DNA of 64,000 nucleotides, from positions 1 to 64,000 of the forward strand of contig NZ_RBWU01000006.1 of the NCBI RefSeq assembly GCF_003634705.1, read 5' to 3'. The notes under the pieces are model-generated. The model saw only the letters and a list, made by a program, of their open reading frames with translations. It was not told the origin of the DNA and did no database searches. This DNA is from Actinomadura pelletieri DSM 43383. GTDB lineage: Bacteria > Actinomycetota > Actinomycetes > Streptosporangiales > Streptosporangiaceae. Each line of letters begins with the position of its first letter. Position 1 is the first letter of the stretch. The position numbers and the translations under genes were made by a program. This document shows, piece after piece, positions 25,443 to 35,073 of the stretch.

Positions 25443-26540
25443 TCACCGTTGGGTGGGCCGAACGAAGCCGACCAGGTCGGCGCGCCGGCCATAGGAGTCG
25501 ACGGCGATGCCGGGACGGCACGTGGTGCACCGGGCGTTGATCATTTGGTGGGCGTTGAGGACGATGCCGACGTGTCCGGGATTGCTGGGGCTGCTGCCCG
25601 GGCCGGAGTTGAAGAAGACCAGGTCTCCGGGTTGCTGGTTGCCCCGGCGGATGTGGGTGCCGTGGCGCCATTGGTCGAAGGTGGTGCGGGGGATGCTGAT
25701 GCCGGCGGCGCGGTAGGCCATCATGGTCAGCCCGGAGCAGTCGTAGGCGTCAGGACCGTCGGCTCCCCAGATGTAAGGTTTGCCGAGCTGCGCGCGGGCG
25801 TAGGTGATCACCTTGGCGGCTGTGCCGCTGGCGGGCTGGGCGGGGACACCGCCGGGCTGGCAGGAGACGTTGTTGGCCGCAGTGATCGTTTGGACGCTGT
25901 CGTGGGCGTAGCGGCGGGCCCAGTTCAGCACTTTGCCGATGTATTCGGTGGAGCCGTTGTAGCGCAGCAGGGCGTTGGGGATGTTGGTGGGGGCGCCGTA
26001 GGCTTTGAGCATGTTGGCTGCCGCGGGGATGGCGTCGGAGGGGTCGTAGACGTTGGCCCAGCCGTCGCCGTTGCCGTCGATGGCGAATCCGCCGTCTCGT
26101 TCGCGGTCCTGCCAACGCTGGCGAGGTGGTCCGCCCCAGTTGTCGGTGGCCTTACCACCGATACCGATCTGCATGGGCCCGGCGGCTCCGGCCAAGTTGG
26201 CGCCGGAGCGCACTCCAGAGCCGGGCCGCAGGTCACGTCCGTGGTCGGATTCGACCTTGCCGACGCCAGCCAGGATCGTCCAAGGGATACCGGACTCGTT
26301 GCCGACCTTCCGATAAAGGGCCAGGTAGTTGGCGGGGATGGTGCCTTCGGCTTCATCTGAGGTGCCGGGCTGGGGTAGGCATCCGGCCGGGCTGGTGTCG
26401 CTGCCGGTTCCGGCGCCGAGGAACACCGCGACCAGGACCATGAGCGCTCCGGCAGCAACGGCCAGCCAGAGTTGGACCGCTCCGGTGTCACCGCTCAGGG
26501 CGCGCCGCCCGACCTTCTTGCGGCTAACCGGGGCTCGCAT
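25443..26540 (-). CDS. conjugation cell-wall hydrolase: transglycosylase plus NlpC/P60
   Basis: Opens peptidoglycan so that the conjugation channel can pass. One N-terminal membrane anchor (LWLAVAAGALMVLVAVFLGA) is followed by a lytic transglycosylase-like domain (residues about 70-220; catalytic Glu probably in VGKVESDHGRDL, with the GPMQIG motif) and a C-terminal NlpC/P60 peptidase domain with Cys in DAYDCSGLTMMA and His in NPGHVGIVLN. This two-domain enzyme corresponds to VirB1/TcpG-type proteins of Gram-positive transfer systems. I chose the ATG at 26,540, with GGAG six bases upstream; an ATG 15 bases earlier is possible. It is the last gene of the transfer operon. Confidence 0.85.
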   Translation of the reverse strand: MRAPVSRKKVGRRALSGDTGAVQLWLAVAAGALMVLVAVFLGAGTGSDTSPAGCLPQPGTSDEAEGTIPANYLALYRKVGNESGIPWTILAGVGKVESDHGRDLRPGSGVRSGANLAGAAGPMQIGIGGKATDNWGGPPRQRWQDRERDGGFAIDGNGDGWANVYDPSDAIPAAANMLKAYGAPTNIPNALLRYNGSTEYIGKVLNWARRYAHDSVQTITAANNVSCQPGGVPAQPASGTAAKVITYARAQLGKPYIWGADGPDAYDCSGLTMMAYRAAGISIPRTTFDQWRHGTHIRRGNQQPGDLVFFNSGPGSSPSNPGHVGIVLNAHQMINARCTTCRPGIAVDSYGRRADLVGFVRPTQR

Positions 26541-27138
26541 CGGTGTCTCCGGCATTCCCAGCGTTGCCGGGTTGGATGTCGTGGACGGCCCAGCCGTCTT
26601 GGCCGGTCTTTATGGTGGTGACGGCGAGATGCTGAGTGCGCTGGCGGCGGCCCGCCGTGGTGGTGACGTCCTGCTGCAGGTCGATGAGAACGATGAGTGA
26701 GCTCGGGCCGATGGTGCGGATCTTGGTCGCCGTGGCGTGCGCGGCGGCGATCTCGTGGTCGCGTATGCGTTGCGTTTGAAGGGAAGGGGTGCTTGCCGCG
26801 CGAGCCAGCGCGGCGTAGAGCTCGGGTGTGGTCATGGGCCGCAGTCGTGCGAGGTAAGTCTGCGGTGGTCGGTCATATCGGTGGCTGCCGTAGGCCGTGG
26901 TGAAGCCGACCGCTAGCCGAATCGCGCCGGTCAGCTGCTGCTGGGTGAGCGGGAGCAGCTCGGTCACGTCGGCCGTTGCTGCGGCGGTGGGTGTCGGAGT
27001 GGGGCTGGCCGATGAAGGTGTGGTGCGGTGGTCGGCGTTCACCGGTGGCCGCAGTGCGCATGCTGTGAGCGTTGACGCGGTCAGGCAGGCGGCGACCGCC
27101 AGGCGGTGAGCGGAGAGGGGGCGCTCAAATCTCCTCAT
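26524..27138 (-). CDS. putative transfer lipoprotein (204 aa)
   Basis: The N-terminus has a signal peptide ending in a lipobox (TASTLTAC), so the mature protein is probably attached to the membrane outer face. A Ser/Thr/Pro linker precedes a globular domain with helical region LLPLTQQQLTGAIRLAVGFT and a C-terminal beta part (SLIVLIDLQQDV, HLAVTTIKTGQDGW) that resembles NTF2-like VirB8/TcpC folds by pattern; this is tentative. The ATG at 27,138 has GGAG six bases upstream and overlaps the end of the replication-relaxation gene. The same start context (GGAGACACCGATG) occurs at the next gene. Confidence 0.6.
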   Translation of the reverse strand: MRRFERPLSAHRLAVAACLTASTLTACALRPPVNADHRTTPSSASPTPTPTAAATADVTELLPLTQQQLTGAIRLAVGFTTAYGSHRYDRPPQTYLARLRPMTTPELYAALARAASTPSLQTQRIRDHEIAAAHATATKIRTIGPSSLIVLIDLQQDVTTTAGRRQRTQHLAVTTIKTGQDGWAVHDIQPGNAGNAGDTDASPG

Positions 27139-28051
27139 CGGTGTCTCCATGGGGCGGGAACGGGCGGGCGTAGCGAGCCAGGGTGCTGAGCCGCAGCCGC
27201 GGGGGTCCGCCGCGAGAGGTGGCGTGGAGCCAGATCGGTCCGGCCGGTCCCAGCTGCTCGTCTCTGATCGCGTCGGGTGTGGTGGTGAACACCGGGACGA
27301 GGGGCGTGCCGATGGCGGCGAGCAGGTTGGTTTCGCGTCGCCGGCTACTGGTCCAGATCAGCACGGGAGTGGTGAAGCCGTCGGCGGCGGCGAGGTTGGC
27401 GTAGCCGCGCAGCTTGTCGACGACCTTCTTCAAAGGGCGCTGGGTACCGGTGTCGTACTCGACGAAGAAGTCGACACATATGCCGTGTTCGCACCAGCGT
27501 CCGTATCCGTCGGGGCGGATGTAGGGCGCCCAGGTTTTGCTGCAGCGGCGTTCGGGCCACCAGTGGACCAGGTCGGCCGCGGGGTGATGGCGGGCGGCGG
27601 CGGCCAGGGCGGTGAAGATCCCGTTGACGCCGATCAGGTGCGCGAGCTGGGGCGACAGCGCCCAGGCCAGGATCCGGTCGCGGCGGTAGCCCAGGTCGGC
27701 GAAGGGGATGCCTTGGTCGGCGGCGATCACGTGGGCGCCGGCTTGGCCGATGGTGTAGTGCAGGGGCGCGGTCCCTTTGCCTGGGGGGAGCAGGGGCCGG
27801 AACCGCTCTACTGCTCCGAGGTTGGTCAGGCGGAGCATGCCGCGGCGGGCGCGGTCGGCGTTGGGGTAGGCGAGCTGGGCGATTTGCCCGGTGGTGAGGA
27901 CGTGATGGTCCCACAGGGCGCGCAGGACATGGAGGTCGCGTTGGGTCAGTCGGGAGGCCAGCAGCATCGGTCCCAGCTGCTTGAGTCCACTGGTCGCTTT
28001 GGCGGCGTCGGGAGCAGACGGGGGAACCGGCGGAACGTAGCGGGTGGTCAT
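27125..28051 (-). CDS. replication-relaxation family protein
   Basis: Matches the 'replication-relaxation' family (PF13814), found next to VirD4 genes in actinobacterial plasmids and integrative elements. The first half is a winged helix (LASRLTQRDLHVLRALWDHH through TTGQIAQLAYPNADRARRGM), and the second half contains a nuclease-like fold part (VDFFVEYDTGTQRPLKKVVD, then TTPVLIWTSSRRRETNLL) similar to restriction-endonuclease cores (D...E.K-like). It may bind or nick the transfer origin, or assist a relaxase. No canonical MobF/MobP relaxase is visible in the window. The ATG has GAGGAGG upstream. Confidence 0.8.
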   Translation of the reverse strand: MTTRYVPPVPPSAPDAAKATSGLKQLGPMLLASRLTQRDLHVLRALWDHHVLTTGQIAQLAYPNADRARRGMLRLTNLGAVERFRPLLPPGKGTAPLHYTIGQAGAHVIAADQGIPFADLGYRRDRILAWALSPQLAHLIGVNGIFTALAAAARHHPAADLVHWWPERRCSKTWAPYIRPDGYGRWCEHGICVDFFVEYDTGTQRPLKKVVDKLRGYANLAAADGFTTPVLIWTSSRRRETNLLAAIGTPLVPVFTTTPDAIRDEQLGPAGPIWLHATSRGGPPRLRLSTLARYARPFPPHGDTDEEI

Positions 28052-28100
28052 CGTCTTCCCCTCCTCGTCGGGGATGCGGTAGCCGCAGCGGGCGGGCGGG

Positions 28101-30716
28101 TCAGATGGACGTGACGTCGGGGGCGGGAGGCGGTTCAGCGCGGGGATCGGCGCGTGGGTCGTCGGCGCGTGCCCGATGTGGACGCTGCTGAGGGCGGGCG
28201 CCGTAGGTTTCGGCCGAAACGCGGCGGATCAGCTTGGCGCGCCCGGGGACGGCGGGTGGGAGCGGCCGGGTGCGCAGGGTGAAGGCGGAAGTCTCGGCCG
28301 CGTTGACGATCAGCCGGGTGCCGGCTTGGAAGGCGTCCAGGTGGGCGAGGTCGTGTTGGGAGAGGTTGGGGGCCATGTGGCGTTCGAGCGTTCGGGCGTC
28401 TTCGGGGGAGACGGCGAAGAAGACTTTGTTGCGGGCGTTGGCCGAGATCGCCTCGCGCAGCTCCCGCGATAGTTGCGCCAGGTCTTGGTGGGCGAGCACG
28501 ACCGACAGCCGGTAGGCGCGGGCCTCGGCGAGCAGGTCGGCCAGGCCGTGCGGGAGGGTGAGGAAGTTGTGGCATTCGTCCACGTAAAGCGCGCTGTCGG
28601 CGCGGGCGCTTTGGCCGTGGCGGGTCCGGTTGGACACCGTTTCCCAGATCTTGGCCAGCATCAGCGAGCCGAACACCGCGCAGGCGTCGGCGCCGAGGAT
28701 GCCTTTGGGGGCGCGGATCAGCAGCAGTCCACCGTCCAGCACCGTGGTGGGGTCGAAGGTGGAGGTCCCCGATCCGAGGGTGGAGCGGATGAAGTCGCGC
28801 AGCAGGAACGCGCGCAGCTTGTTCAGCACGGGGCCGGTGGCGTGCGCGCGTGCTCCGGGGGACAGATCGTCGTACCAGGCCCAGAAGTCGGCCAGGATCG
28901 GGTCTCGGACTCGGGCAGTGTAAGGGGCCCGGTAGGCCGGGTCGGCCAGCAGCCGGGGGATGTCGGCCAGGGTGGCGTCGGGGGCGTGCCAGAGCGTCAG
29001 GCAGGCCGAGCGCAGGATGTCGTCGGTACGCGGTCCCCAGAAGTCCTTGTAGATCCGGTGGAAGATGCCGACCAGGTTGTCGCTGGCCAGATGCGCGTCG
29101 GGTCCTTGTAGGACGTTCAGCGCCGGGCGGCGACGTTGGTCGGGGTCGAACAGGACAACTTTGTCGGCGGCGTGCTCGGGCAGCCGGGCGAGTAGGTCGA
29201 CGATCAGGTCCCCTTTGGGGTCGATGACGACCGCGCCGCGCCCGGCTTGGGCGTCGGCCAGGATCATGTGCGTCATCAGGGTCGACTTGCCAGATCCGGT
29301 GGCGCCGAGCACATGCATGTGGTGGCGTGCCTCGGCGACGCCCAGCGCGACCGGCCGCACGATCCCCGCGTCGCTCACACCCAGTTGCTTGGCGTCCGGG
29401 CCTGGCGTGGCAATGCCCGGAGGTGGCGGGACGGCTTTGGAGCCCGCCCTCGACAGGCCGGGAACGGCCGAGTCCCAAGGCAGATGCGCCAGCGCCGCTA
29501 GCTCGGTGACCGAGCACAGGTCGCCACGTCGCATCCACCGACGCGCCAACATCGTCTCGGGATGCCAGAGCCGATGGCGGCGCAGGTAGTTGTGCCCCGC
29601 GTAGAGCGCGTAGGCGGAGGCGATCGCGTGCGCGCGCCCGCGCAGCCCGCGCCTCAGTTCACGCCGCACCGCGCGGTCCCCCTGCCGGGGTGTCACCGTG
29701 CCGTCCGAACTTGATGTGGTCGAGGACGACTTCGCGGCGGTGTCGAGAGTGGTCACGGGCACGGTGTCCGGGCTGATGGCCAGCGCGTAACTGATCGTCA
29801 TCTCCCATTGCGGTTCCCGAGCCTTGTCCAAGATGGCGCGTACCTCGGCGGCGCGCTCGGGGTGGGCCATGTAAGCGCTGGTTGTGGGACGCCGCGCTGC
29901 CGCGGACGGGGTGATCAGGTCGAACAACCATCCCCAGGGCCGCTGCGACGCGGTGCTGCCGCGCAGTGCGGCCGCGGCATGGTGGGCCTTGGCCAGCCGC
30001 CGGCCGGTGGCGGGCCGGGCACAGATCTGCACGATCGCGCGCTGACCTGGGGACAGCCCGGAGGCGGCGCCGACCAAGGCGCGGAGCGGGTCGGCGCGAT
30101 GGTCGGCGCGCAGCGGCAGCCAGTCGGGACGGGCCATCCGCAACCGGCCGCCCACCGCGACAGCACCCGTTGGGAGGGGGGATGCCGAGGCCGGAGCGGT
30201 CTCAGTGCGGGCTGCGGGCCAGGCCGCCTCGATCGCCCGCTCGATGAATCCCAGCGGCACCGTGCCCGGCACCCACAACCGGATCTGGACGGCGGCGGTG
30301 TCCCACGCGTACTCCCAGGCCAGGTGCGGCTGCCCGGTCAGCAGCCGCTTGTAGGCCGGGCGCAGCAGGCCAAGGAGGTTGGCCCACAGCTCGTGTGCGG
30401 CATCCGGGTCCACCTCGGGCGGCGGCAGCACGGTGATCTGCCGCGCTCCCTCGGCGAGCCGGTCGTGCCGGCGCCGCCACCGCCAGTGCCGCACCGTCAG
30501 GAACGCCGTCACCGCGCAGACCAGCAGAGCGCCGCACAGCCACCCGTAGCTGCCCACAAAGTCCTCTGCCCTGTGGATAAGACTGTGGATGAACGCGTCC
30601 GGGTCGCGCAGGAACGGCGCTCCGGGTGGCTCGGTCGGCGAGGGACGCGGCGACCGGCTCTGGCATGCGTTCTGGGACGGCCGGAGCCGGACCAGGCTCA
30701 ATGGCGTAGAGCTCAT
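28101..30716 (-). CDS. VirD4-like type IV coupling ATPase (871 aa)
   Basis: Inner-membrane ATPase that delivers the DNA-protein substrate to the transfer channel. A single membrane segment near residues 55-75 (YGWLCGALLVCAVTAFLTV), a large soluble region, then the motor domain with Walker A GATGSGKST at about residue 470 and Walker B LYVDECHNFL at about residue 710. The 'HMHVLGATGSGKSTLMTHMI' context and a downstream Q-motif (VVLAHQDLAQLSRELREAI) are typical of TraD/VirD4 ATPases. Its ATG overlaps the stop of the VirB4 gene (ATGA). The low-complexity C-terminal tail (Arg/Pro/Asp) may contact relaxosome proteins. Confidence 0.88.
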   Translation of the reverse strand: MSSTPLSLVRLRPSQNACQSRSPRPSPTEPPGAPFLRDPDAFIHSLIHRAEDFVGSYGWLCGALLVCAVTAFLTVRHWRWRRRHDRLAEGARQITVLPPPEVDPDAAHELWANLLGLLRPAYKRLLTGQPHLAWEYAWDTAAVQIRLWVPGTVPLGFIERAIEAAWPAARTETAPASASPLPTGAVAVGGRLRMARPDWLPLRADHRADPLRALVGAASGLSPGQRAIVQICARPATGRRLAKAHHAAAALRGSTASQRPWGWLFDLITPSAAARRPTTSAYMAHPERAAEVRAILDKAREPQWEMTISYALAISPDTVPVTTLDTAAKSSSTTSSSDGTVTPRQGDRAVRRELRRGLRGRAHAIASAYALYAGHNYLRRHRLWHPETMLARRWMRRGDLCSVTELAALAHLPWDSAVPGLSRAGSKAVPPPPGIATPGPDAKQLGVSDAGIVRPVALGVAEARHHMHVLGATGSGKSTLMTHMILADAQAGRGAVVIDPKGDLIVDLLARLPEHAADKVVLFDPDQRRRPALNVLQGPDAHLASDNLVGIFHRIYKDFWGPRTDDILRSACLTLWHAPDATLADIPRLLADPAYRAPYTARVRDPILADFWAWYDDLSPGARAHATGPVLNKLRAFLLRDFIRSTLGSGTSTFDPTTVLDGGLLLIRAPKGILGADACAVFGSLMLAKIWETVSNRTRHGQSARADSALYVDECHNFLTLPHGLADLLAEARAYRLSVVLAHQDLAQLSRELREAISANARNKVFFAVSPEDARTLERHMAPNLSQHDLAHLDAFQAGTRLIVNAAETSAFTLRTRPLPPAVPGRAKLIRRVSAETYGARPQQRPHRARADDPRADPRAEPPPAPDVTSI

Positions 30717-32536
30717 GGCTCGATGTCCAGTTCGTCGTCGGTGTCGATGGCCAGGTCCGCACGAGAGCCGGCGTCGAGTGCGGCCAGCTCCGCGGGGTCA
30801 CTGGTGATCACGCTGTGCTCGGCGGGGGAGGCGATGGCCTGGAACGAGACCCGATGGGAGCCGGCCGCCAAAAGGCCCTCGCCGCGAGAGCAGGCCAGAA
30901 GGAACTGGCGTTCGCCCTCGGACAGGTTGAAGGCGTCCCCCACAGCATCGATGGCCTGCGGGGCTTGGCGGAGCAGGATCTGCGTGGTGGCGTTGGCCAC
31001 CACGGCTTGACCGAGCCCGGTGCCGAGCAGGTCGGCGGCGTCCTGGGTGACGACCGCCAGGGCGCACCAGTACTTGCGCGCAGACTTGGCCAGGCGAAAC
31101 AGGAACTTGGCGCCGTCGGGCTCGCGCATTAGCAGCCATGCCTCATCTACCACCACCAGGCGGCGCTTGCGGTCGCGCGGGTTGGACACCCGCCGCCAGA
31201 CCGCGTCCAGCGCGAGCAGGGTGCCTGCGGCGCGCAGCTCGTCGGGCAGATCCCGTAGCGAGAAGACCAGCAGGTGCCCGTCCGGCCGGGTGGTCGTGGG
31301 GCCGTCGAACAAGTCCCGGTGCGTGCCAGTCACGAACGGAGCGAGCCGGGCGGCGACCTCACCAGCTCTCGGATCCTCGGTGTCGTCGCGCAGCGCAGTG
31401 GCCAGGTCGGCCAGTAGCGGGGCGGGCCGGGTCCAGGTGCGCGGGTCGCTGGTGATGCCCGCTCGGGCGTACACTTCCACGATCGCCCGGTCCAACGCCG
31501 CCTTGCTAGCCGGGTCCAGCGGCTCGTCCAGCAGCACGCCGATCAGGGTGTGCAGGAACAGCGCGCGGCGGGTGAACGCGTCCGTCCCGGCGTTGAAGGC
31601 GGGAAGGTCGAAGGGATTGAGGCGGACGCCGGGAGAGCCGAGCGAGATGTGGGAGCCGCCGACCGCGCCGCACAGCCGGGCGTACTCGTCCTCGGGGTCG
31701 ATGACGGCAACCTCGACTCCGGCGTACAGCGACCGCAGTACCTCCAGCTTGGTCAGGTAGGACTTGCCGGCGCCGGAGCGGGCCAGCACGACCGAGTTGT
31801 GGTTGTCCAGGCCCCACCGGTCCCACAGCACCAGGCTGGAGGAGGCGGTGTTGATCCCGTACAGCACGGTCGTGTCGGTGACCGGCGCGTCCAAATCGGG
31901 CGAGCTGAACGGGAAACTGGCCGCGAGCGCTTGGGTGTCGAAGGTGCGGCGCATGCGCAGACCGTCGACGCCGATCGGCAGGGTGGTGGTCAGTCCTTGC
32001 AGCGGGCGGAAGGTGGCCGGGGCGGCGTCCAGCAGCAGTGAGGACGCCAGCGCCCGCACCTGCGAGCACTCGGCCTCCAGCGCCTCCTGGTCGGGGGCGT
32101 GCACGGTGAAGTACAGGCCGACGCGAAACAGCTTGGTCTGCCCGCGGGCGAGCGCGGCGGCCAAGCCGCGGGCGTCCTCTGCGGCTGCGGTGGCTTGGAA
32201 GTCCTCTAGGCGGCCGTGTTCGGCGTCGGAGCGGGCCGAGGATTCCAGCCGGGCGAGCTGGCGGCGTAGCCGATCGGCCGCCTCTGTCGGCGGGGTCGGC
32301 TCGATGTGTATCGCGACCTCGACCCGACCGGGGTAGGTCAGCAGCGGCTCCAACCATCCGGGGCCGACCTCTGCGGGGTACCCGGTGATCGCGAACGACG
32401 CGCAGACGCCGTCGGACAGGTTCAGGGTGCGCGTACCGACTTCGATTGCGTCCGGTCCCACCGTCGCCGGGCCTGTTTGCGGGCGTGTACCGGTGCCGAG
32501 GCGCAACCGCGAGCGTGCGGTTTTCAGCAGAGTCAT
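30713..32536 (-). CDS. VirB4-like type IV secretion ATPase (608 aa)
   Basis: Powers assembly of the secretion channel. Walker A is LARSGAGKSYLTK near residue 250, Walker B RRLVVVDEAWLLM near residue 460, followed by the conserved KSARKYWCALAVVTQDAADL helix typical of VirB4/TrbE C-terminal domains. The N-terminal third is the family's partner-binding domain. I chose the ATG at 32,536, which overlaps the PrgI stop by four bases and has GGAGG six bases upstream; another ATG lies six bases before it. Translation is coupled on both sides. Confidence 0.9.
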   Translation of the reverse strand: MTLLKTARSRLRLGTGTRPQTGPATVGPDAIEVGTRTLNLSDGVCASFAITGYPAEVGPGWLEPLLTYPGRVEVAIHIEPTPPTEAADRLRRQLARLESSARSDAEHGRLEDFQATAAAEDARGLAAALARGQTKLFRVGLYFTVHAPDQEALEAECSQVRALASSLLLDAAPATFRPLQGLTTTLPIGVDGLRMRRTFDTQALAASFPFSSPDLDAPVTDTTVLYGINTASSSLVLWDRWGLDNHNSVVLARSGAGKSYLTKLEVLRSLYAGVEVAVIDPEDEYARLCGAVGGSHISLGSPGVRLNPFDLPAFNAGTDAFTRRALFLHTLIGVLLDEPLDPASKAALDRAIVEVYARAGITSDPRTWTRPAPLLADLATALRDDTEDPRAGEVAARLAPFVTGTHRDLFDGPTTTRPDGHLLVFSLRDLPDELRAAGTLLALDAVWRRVSNPRDRKRRLVVVDEAWLLMREPDGAKFLFRLAKSARKYWCALAVVTQDAADLLGTGLGQAVVANATTQILLRQAPQAIDAVGDAFNLSEGERQFLLACSRGEGLLAAGSHRVSFQAIASPAEHSVITSDPAELAALDAGSRADLAIDTDDELDIEP

Positions 32537-33480
32537 CCCCATCCTCCAGCGGATGTGATCGTTTCGGCGGGTGCCGCCCGCTGATCCGTTGCCCCGGCCG
32601 GGGTGGTGTGCCAGGGGTTGCAACAGGCGGCCAGCACCGCGGTGGCGTGACCGCCGGGCAACACGCGGACGGTGATGCCTGCGGCGGCCAGAGCACGCAC
32701 GGCCTCGTCGGCGCGGCGCAGCACCCGTTGTGCGGCCCCGTCACCGGCACGGCCATGGTGCGGTTCGCGCAGCACGAGCAGCACTTGGCGGCGCAGCAGG
32801 TCCCGGCGCCGTGCCAGGTCGGCCAGAAAATCGGCGTGCTCGATCGCCGCCTGTTCCAGCTCCGGGTGGGCCAGCGTGGGCGCGTGGTCGCGCAACCCGG
32901 AGATCAGCGGGGCCAGGTCGACGTCCTGCGCGCGGACCACGATTTGCGCCGGGCCCGACAGCGAGTTCAGCCAGCGGCCGAACACCCCCACCAGTGCGGC
33001 CTGCTCCTGCGGCGTGCGCAATGCGAAACTCACCGTGCTGGCCTGGCACACCACCGCCGCGCCATCGGCGTCCAGGTCGATCACACCGTCAGCGGAGATC
33101 GCGGCTGCGGGTAGCCGCAGCGGCGCGGGCAGTGGCTGCTGCTTCTGCTGTGCCCAGGTGGGCGGCGCGGCGACCCCTTCGGGGGCAAGGACTAGGCGGC
33201 GCGGGGAGCGGGCGTGCCGGATCGCTGCCAGCAGCAGCCGATCCAGCCCCACCCCGTCGCGGCGACCCAGCGCCAGTACGGCGGCCGCTGCCCCGGACGG
33301 GAACGCCGCCGCAGCGAACACCGGCAACGGCACTAGGCCGCGGGTGGCGGTGAAGGCCAGCCACAGCACCGCACCGGTCGCGGCCAGGATGGCTACCTGG
33401 CGGGCGGTAAGGCCGGCCAGGATCTTGTCGGGGGTTTCCACATCGGCGGGGATTCGGACGCTGTGCTCGTCGGGCGGCAT
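32533..33480 (-). CDS. PrgI/VirB3-like protein (315 aa)
   Basis: Member of the PrgI family (PF12666), the Gram-positive counterpart of VirB3, which anchors VirB4 to the membrane. The N-terminus VRIPADVETPDKILAGLTAR is the family hallmark, followed by two adjacent membrane segments (QVAILAATGAVLWLAFTAT and PLPVFAAAAFPSGAAAAVL). The long soluble C-terminal part is beta-rich then helical (LADLARRRDLLRRQVLLVLR). The ATG has GGAGG eight bases upstream. Confidence 0.85.
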   Translation of the reverse strand: MPPDEHSVRIPADVETPDKILAGLTARQVAILAATGAVLWLAFTATRGLVPLPVFAAAAFPSGAAAAVLALGRRDGVGLDRLLLAAIRHARSPRRLVLAPEGVAAPPTWAQQKQQPLPAPLRLPAAAISADGVIDLDADGAAVVCQASTVSFALRTPQEQAALVGVFGRWLNSLSGPAQIVVRAQDVDLAPLISGLRDHAPTLAHPELEQAAIEHADFLADLARRRDLLRRQVLLVLREPHHGRAGDGAAQRVLRRADEAVRALAAAGITVRVLPGGHATAVLAACCNPWHTTPAGATDQRAAPAETITSAGGWG

Positions 33481-33495
33481 GATTGGTCACCTCCG

Positions 33496-35067
33496 TCAGC
33501 TGGGCCGTTTCCACGGGCGGTGCGGGTCGGGCTGATATGGAGCCGGAGGGGGCGGGCGCGTTGGCTGGGGTGGCGGTGCGCGCCAGTCCCCGGCGTGCGG
33601 AGGTGTCCAGGTGGTCTCCGGGCGGCCCCAGCGCTGCTGCTCACCCACGCTGTCGGGTGCCGGACGTCCGTGATGCACGCGCTCGTGCCAGGCCGGATCG
33701 GGCGGCATCCACCGCCCGTGCGCCGGTCCCCACCGTGGCTGCGCCATCTCGCCTGGCCCCGCAGGAGGCGGCGTTTTCGGCCCCGGGGGAAGGGGCGGAA
33801 CTGACGGGCCCGTGGAGCGCCCCGCAGGCGGGGGCGGAGGAGGTGTTCTGCCCGCGCTGCCACGGGCCCCGGCGAGCCGTCCGAGCAGCCCGCGGAACAG
33901 GAAGAACGAAGCGATCATTTTGGCCGTCCGGGTGATCGGGCTGCGGCTGATCACGCCGCCCTGCCAGATCAGGCGGGAGATCCAGGAGGGGATGCGCACC
34001 AGCACGTACAGCAGGCAGATCGTCGTCCATAGGTCCACCTGGTCACCGGGGGTGCGAAAGCCCAAGATGGTGACCATGTCGGTGGTGAGCACGACCCGCA
34101 TCGCGGCGATGAACACCAAAGCTTGGGCGACCTGGATGGCCAGCACGCCGAAGAAACAGCGCCACCACAACTTGGCCAGCCCCTCGGTCTGCGGCAGCGC
34201 GTGACACGCGAGTGCGAGCGGGGCGGCGGCGATCAGCAAGATGGTGAGCATGACCCGCGTGATGTAGATCAGCAGCAGGATCACGCCCAGCGACACCGCC
34301 CAGATGGTCACCAGCACGATGAACATCCCGACGTCTCCGGGGTTGAGCGAGTGGATGATGATCTTCTGGAGCTGATCGGCCGTCTGCTGCGGATCCACCC
34401 CCTGGCCCATCAGTGCAGCCGACAAGGCGTTGGCGAACTCGATCGACTGCCCGATCAGGATCAGGCTGGTGTTGGAGGCCACCATGCCGACCACCAGACG
34501 GGGCGCGATGTCCTTGACCGCGTAGGAGCTCTGCAGGGTCTGGCGGCCCATCAAGGTCAGCCCACCGGCCAGCACCAGCAGCACGTAACAGGAGTTGGCC
34601 ACTACCAGCGACCCGGTCCACAAGCCCTGCACCCGGCTGGTCTGATCCAGCCGTGGAGTGACCAGCAGGGATTCGCCCAGAAGCCCGAACACCGGATTGA
34701 TCGCGGAGGACACCAGGTCCTTGAACCAGTTGTTGATCGCCTGCTTGGCCTTGCACGCGACGTCGAACCACCCGCACCCACCCGAATCCTCTTCCGGACT
34801 GGTCGGCGTCCCCGGTGAAAAACTCGGGTTGGCCGGTGCGGAGGTACTCGGGCTGGGAGCGCCGGGCGCCGATGGACTTGGGCTGGTCGGTGTCCCCGAC
34901 GGTGCCGGGGGCGAAGAACTCGGCGTCGGCGGCGGCTCGGCAGCCACTGCGCCCCGCGGCACGGTCGTCACGGTGGCCTGCGCGGGGACGGCGGCCAGTG
35001 CCACCGCGACCGACGCGGCAGCGCAGCAACAAAAGACGGCGAGCCAGGTGCGCAGAGCAGTGGACAT
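33496..35067 (-). CDS. VirB6/TrbL-like polytopic membrane protein (523 aa)
   Basis: Likely the membrane channel component. It has a signal peptide (WLAVFCCCAAASVAVALAAV), a Pro/Ser-rich linker, a GGCGWFDVACKAKQAINNWF motif typical of actinobacterial TrbL-like proteins, at least five membrane segments (for example SCYVLLVLAGGLTLMG, MFIVLVTIWAVSLGVILLLI, MLTILLIAAAPLALACHAL), and a very Pro-rich cytoplasmic tail of about 130 residues. It lies between the pilin and PrgI genes, as expected for a transfer operon. Confidence 0.8.
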   Translation of the reverse strand: MSTALRTWLAVFCCCAAASVAVALAAVPAQATVTTVPRGAVAAEPPPTPSSSPPAPSGTPTSPSPSAPGAPSPSTSAPANPSFSPGTPTSPEEDSGGCGWFDVACKAKQAINNWFKDLVSSAINPVFGLLGESLLVTPRLDQTSRVQGLWTGSLVVANSCYVLLVLAGGLTLMGRQTLQSSYAVKDIAPRLVVGMVASNTSLILIGQSIEFANALSAALMGQGVDPQQTADQLQKIIIHSLNPGDVGMFIVLVTIWAVSLGVILLLIYITRVMLTILLIAAAPLALACHALPQTEGLAKLWWRCFFGVLAIQVAQALVFIAAMRVVLTTDMVTILGFRTPGDQVDLWTTICLLYVLVRIPSWISRLIWQGGVISRSPITRTAKMIASFFLFRGLLGRLAGARGSAGRTPPPPPPAGRSTGPSVPPLPPGPKTPPPAGPGEMAQPRWGPAHGRWMPPDPAWHERVHHGRPAPDSVGEQQRWGRPETTWTPPHAGDWRAPPPQPTRPPPPAPYQPDPHRPWKRPS

Positions 35068-35073
35068 CGCCGA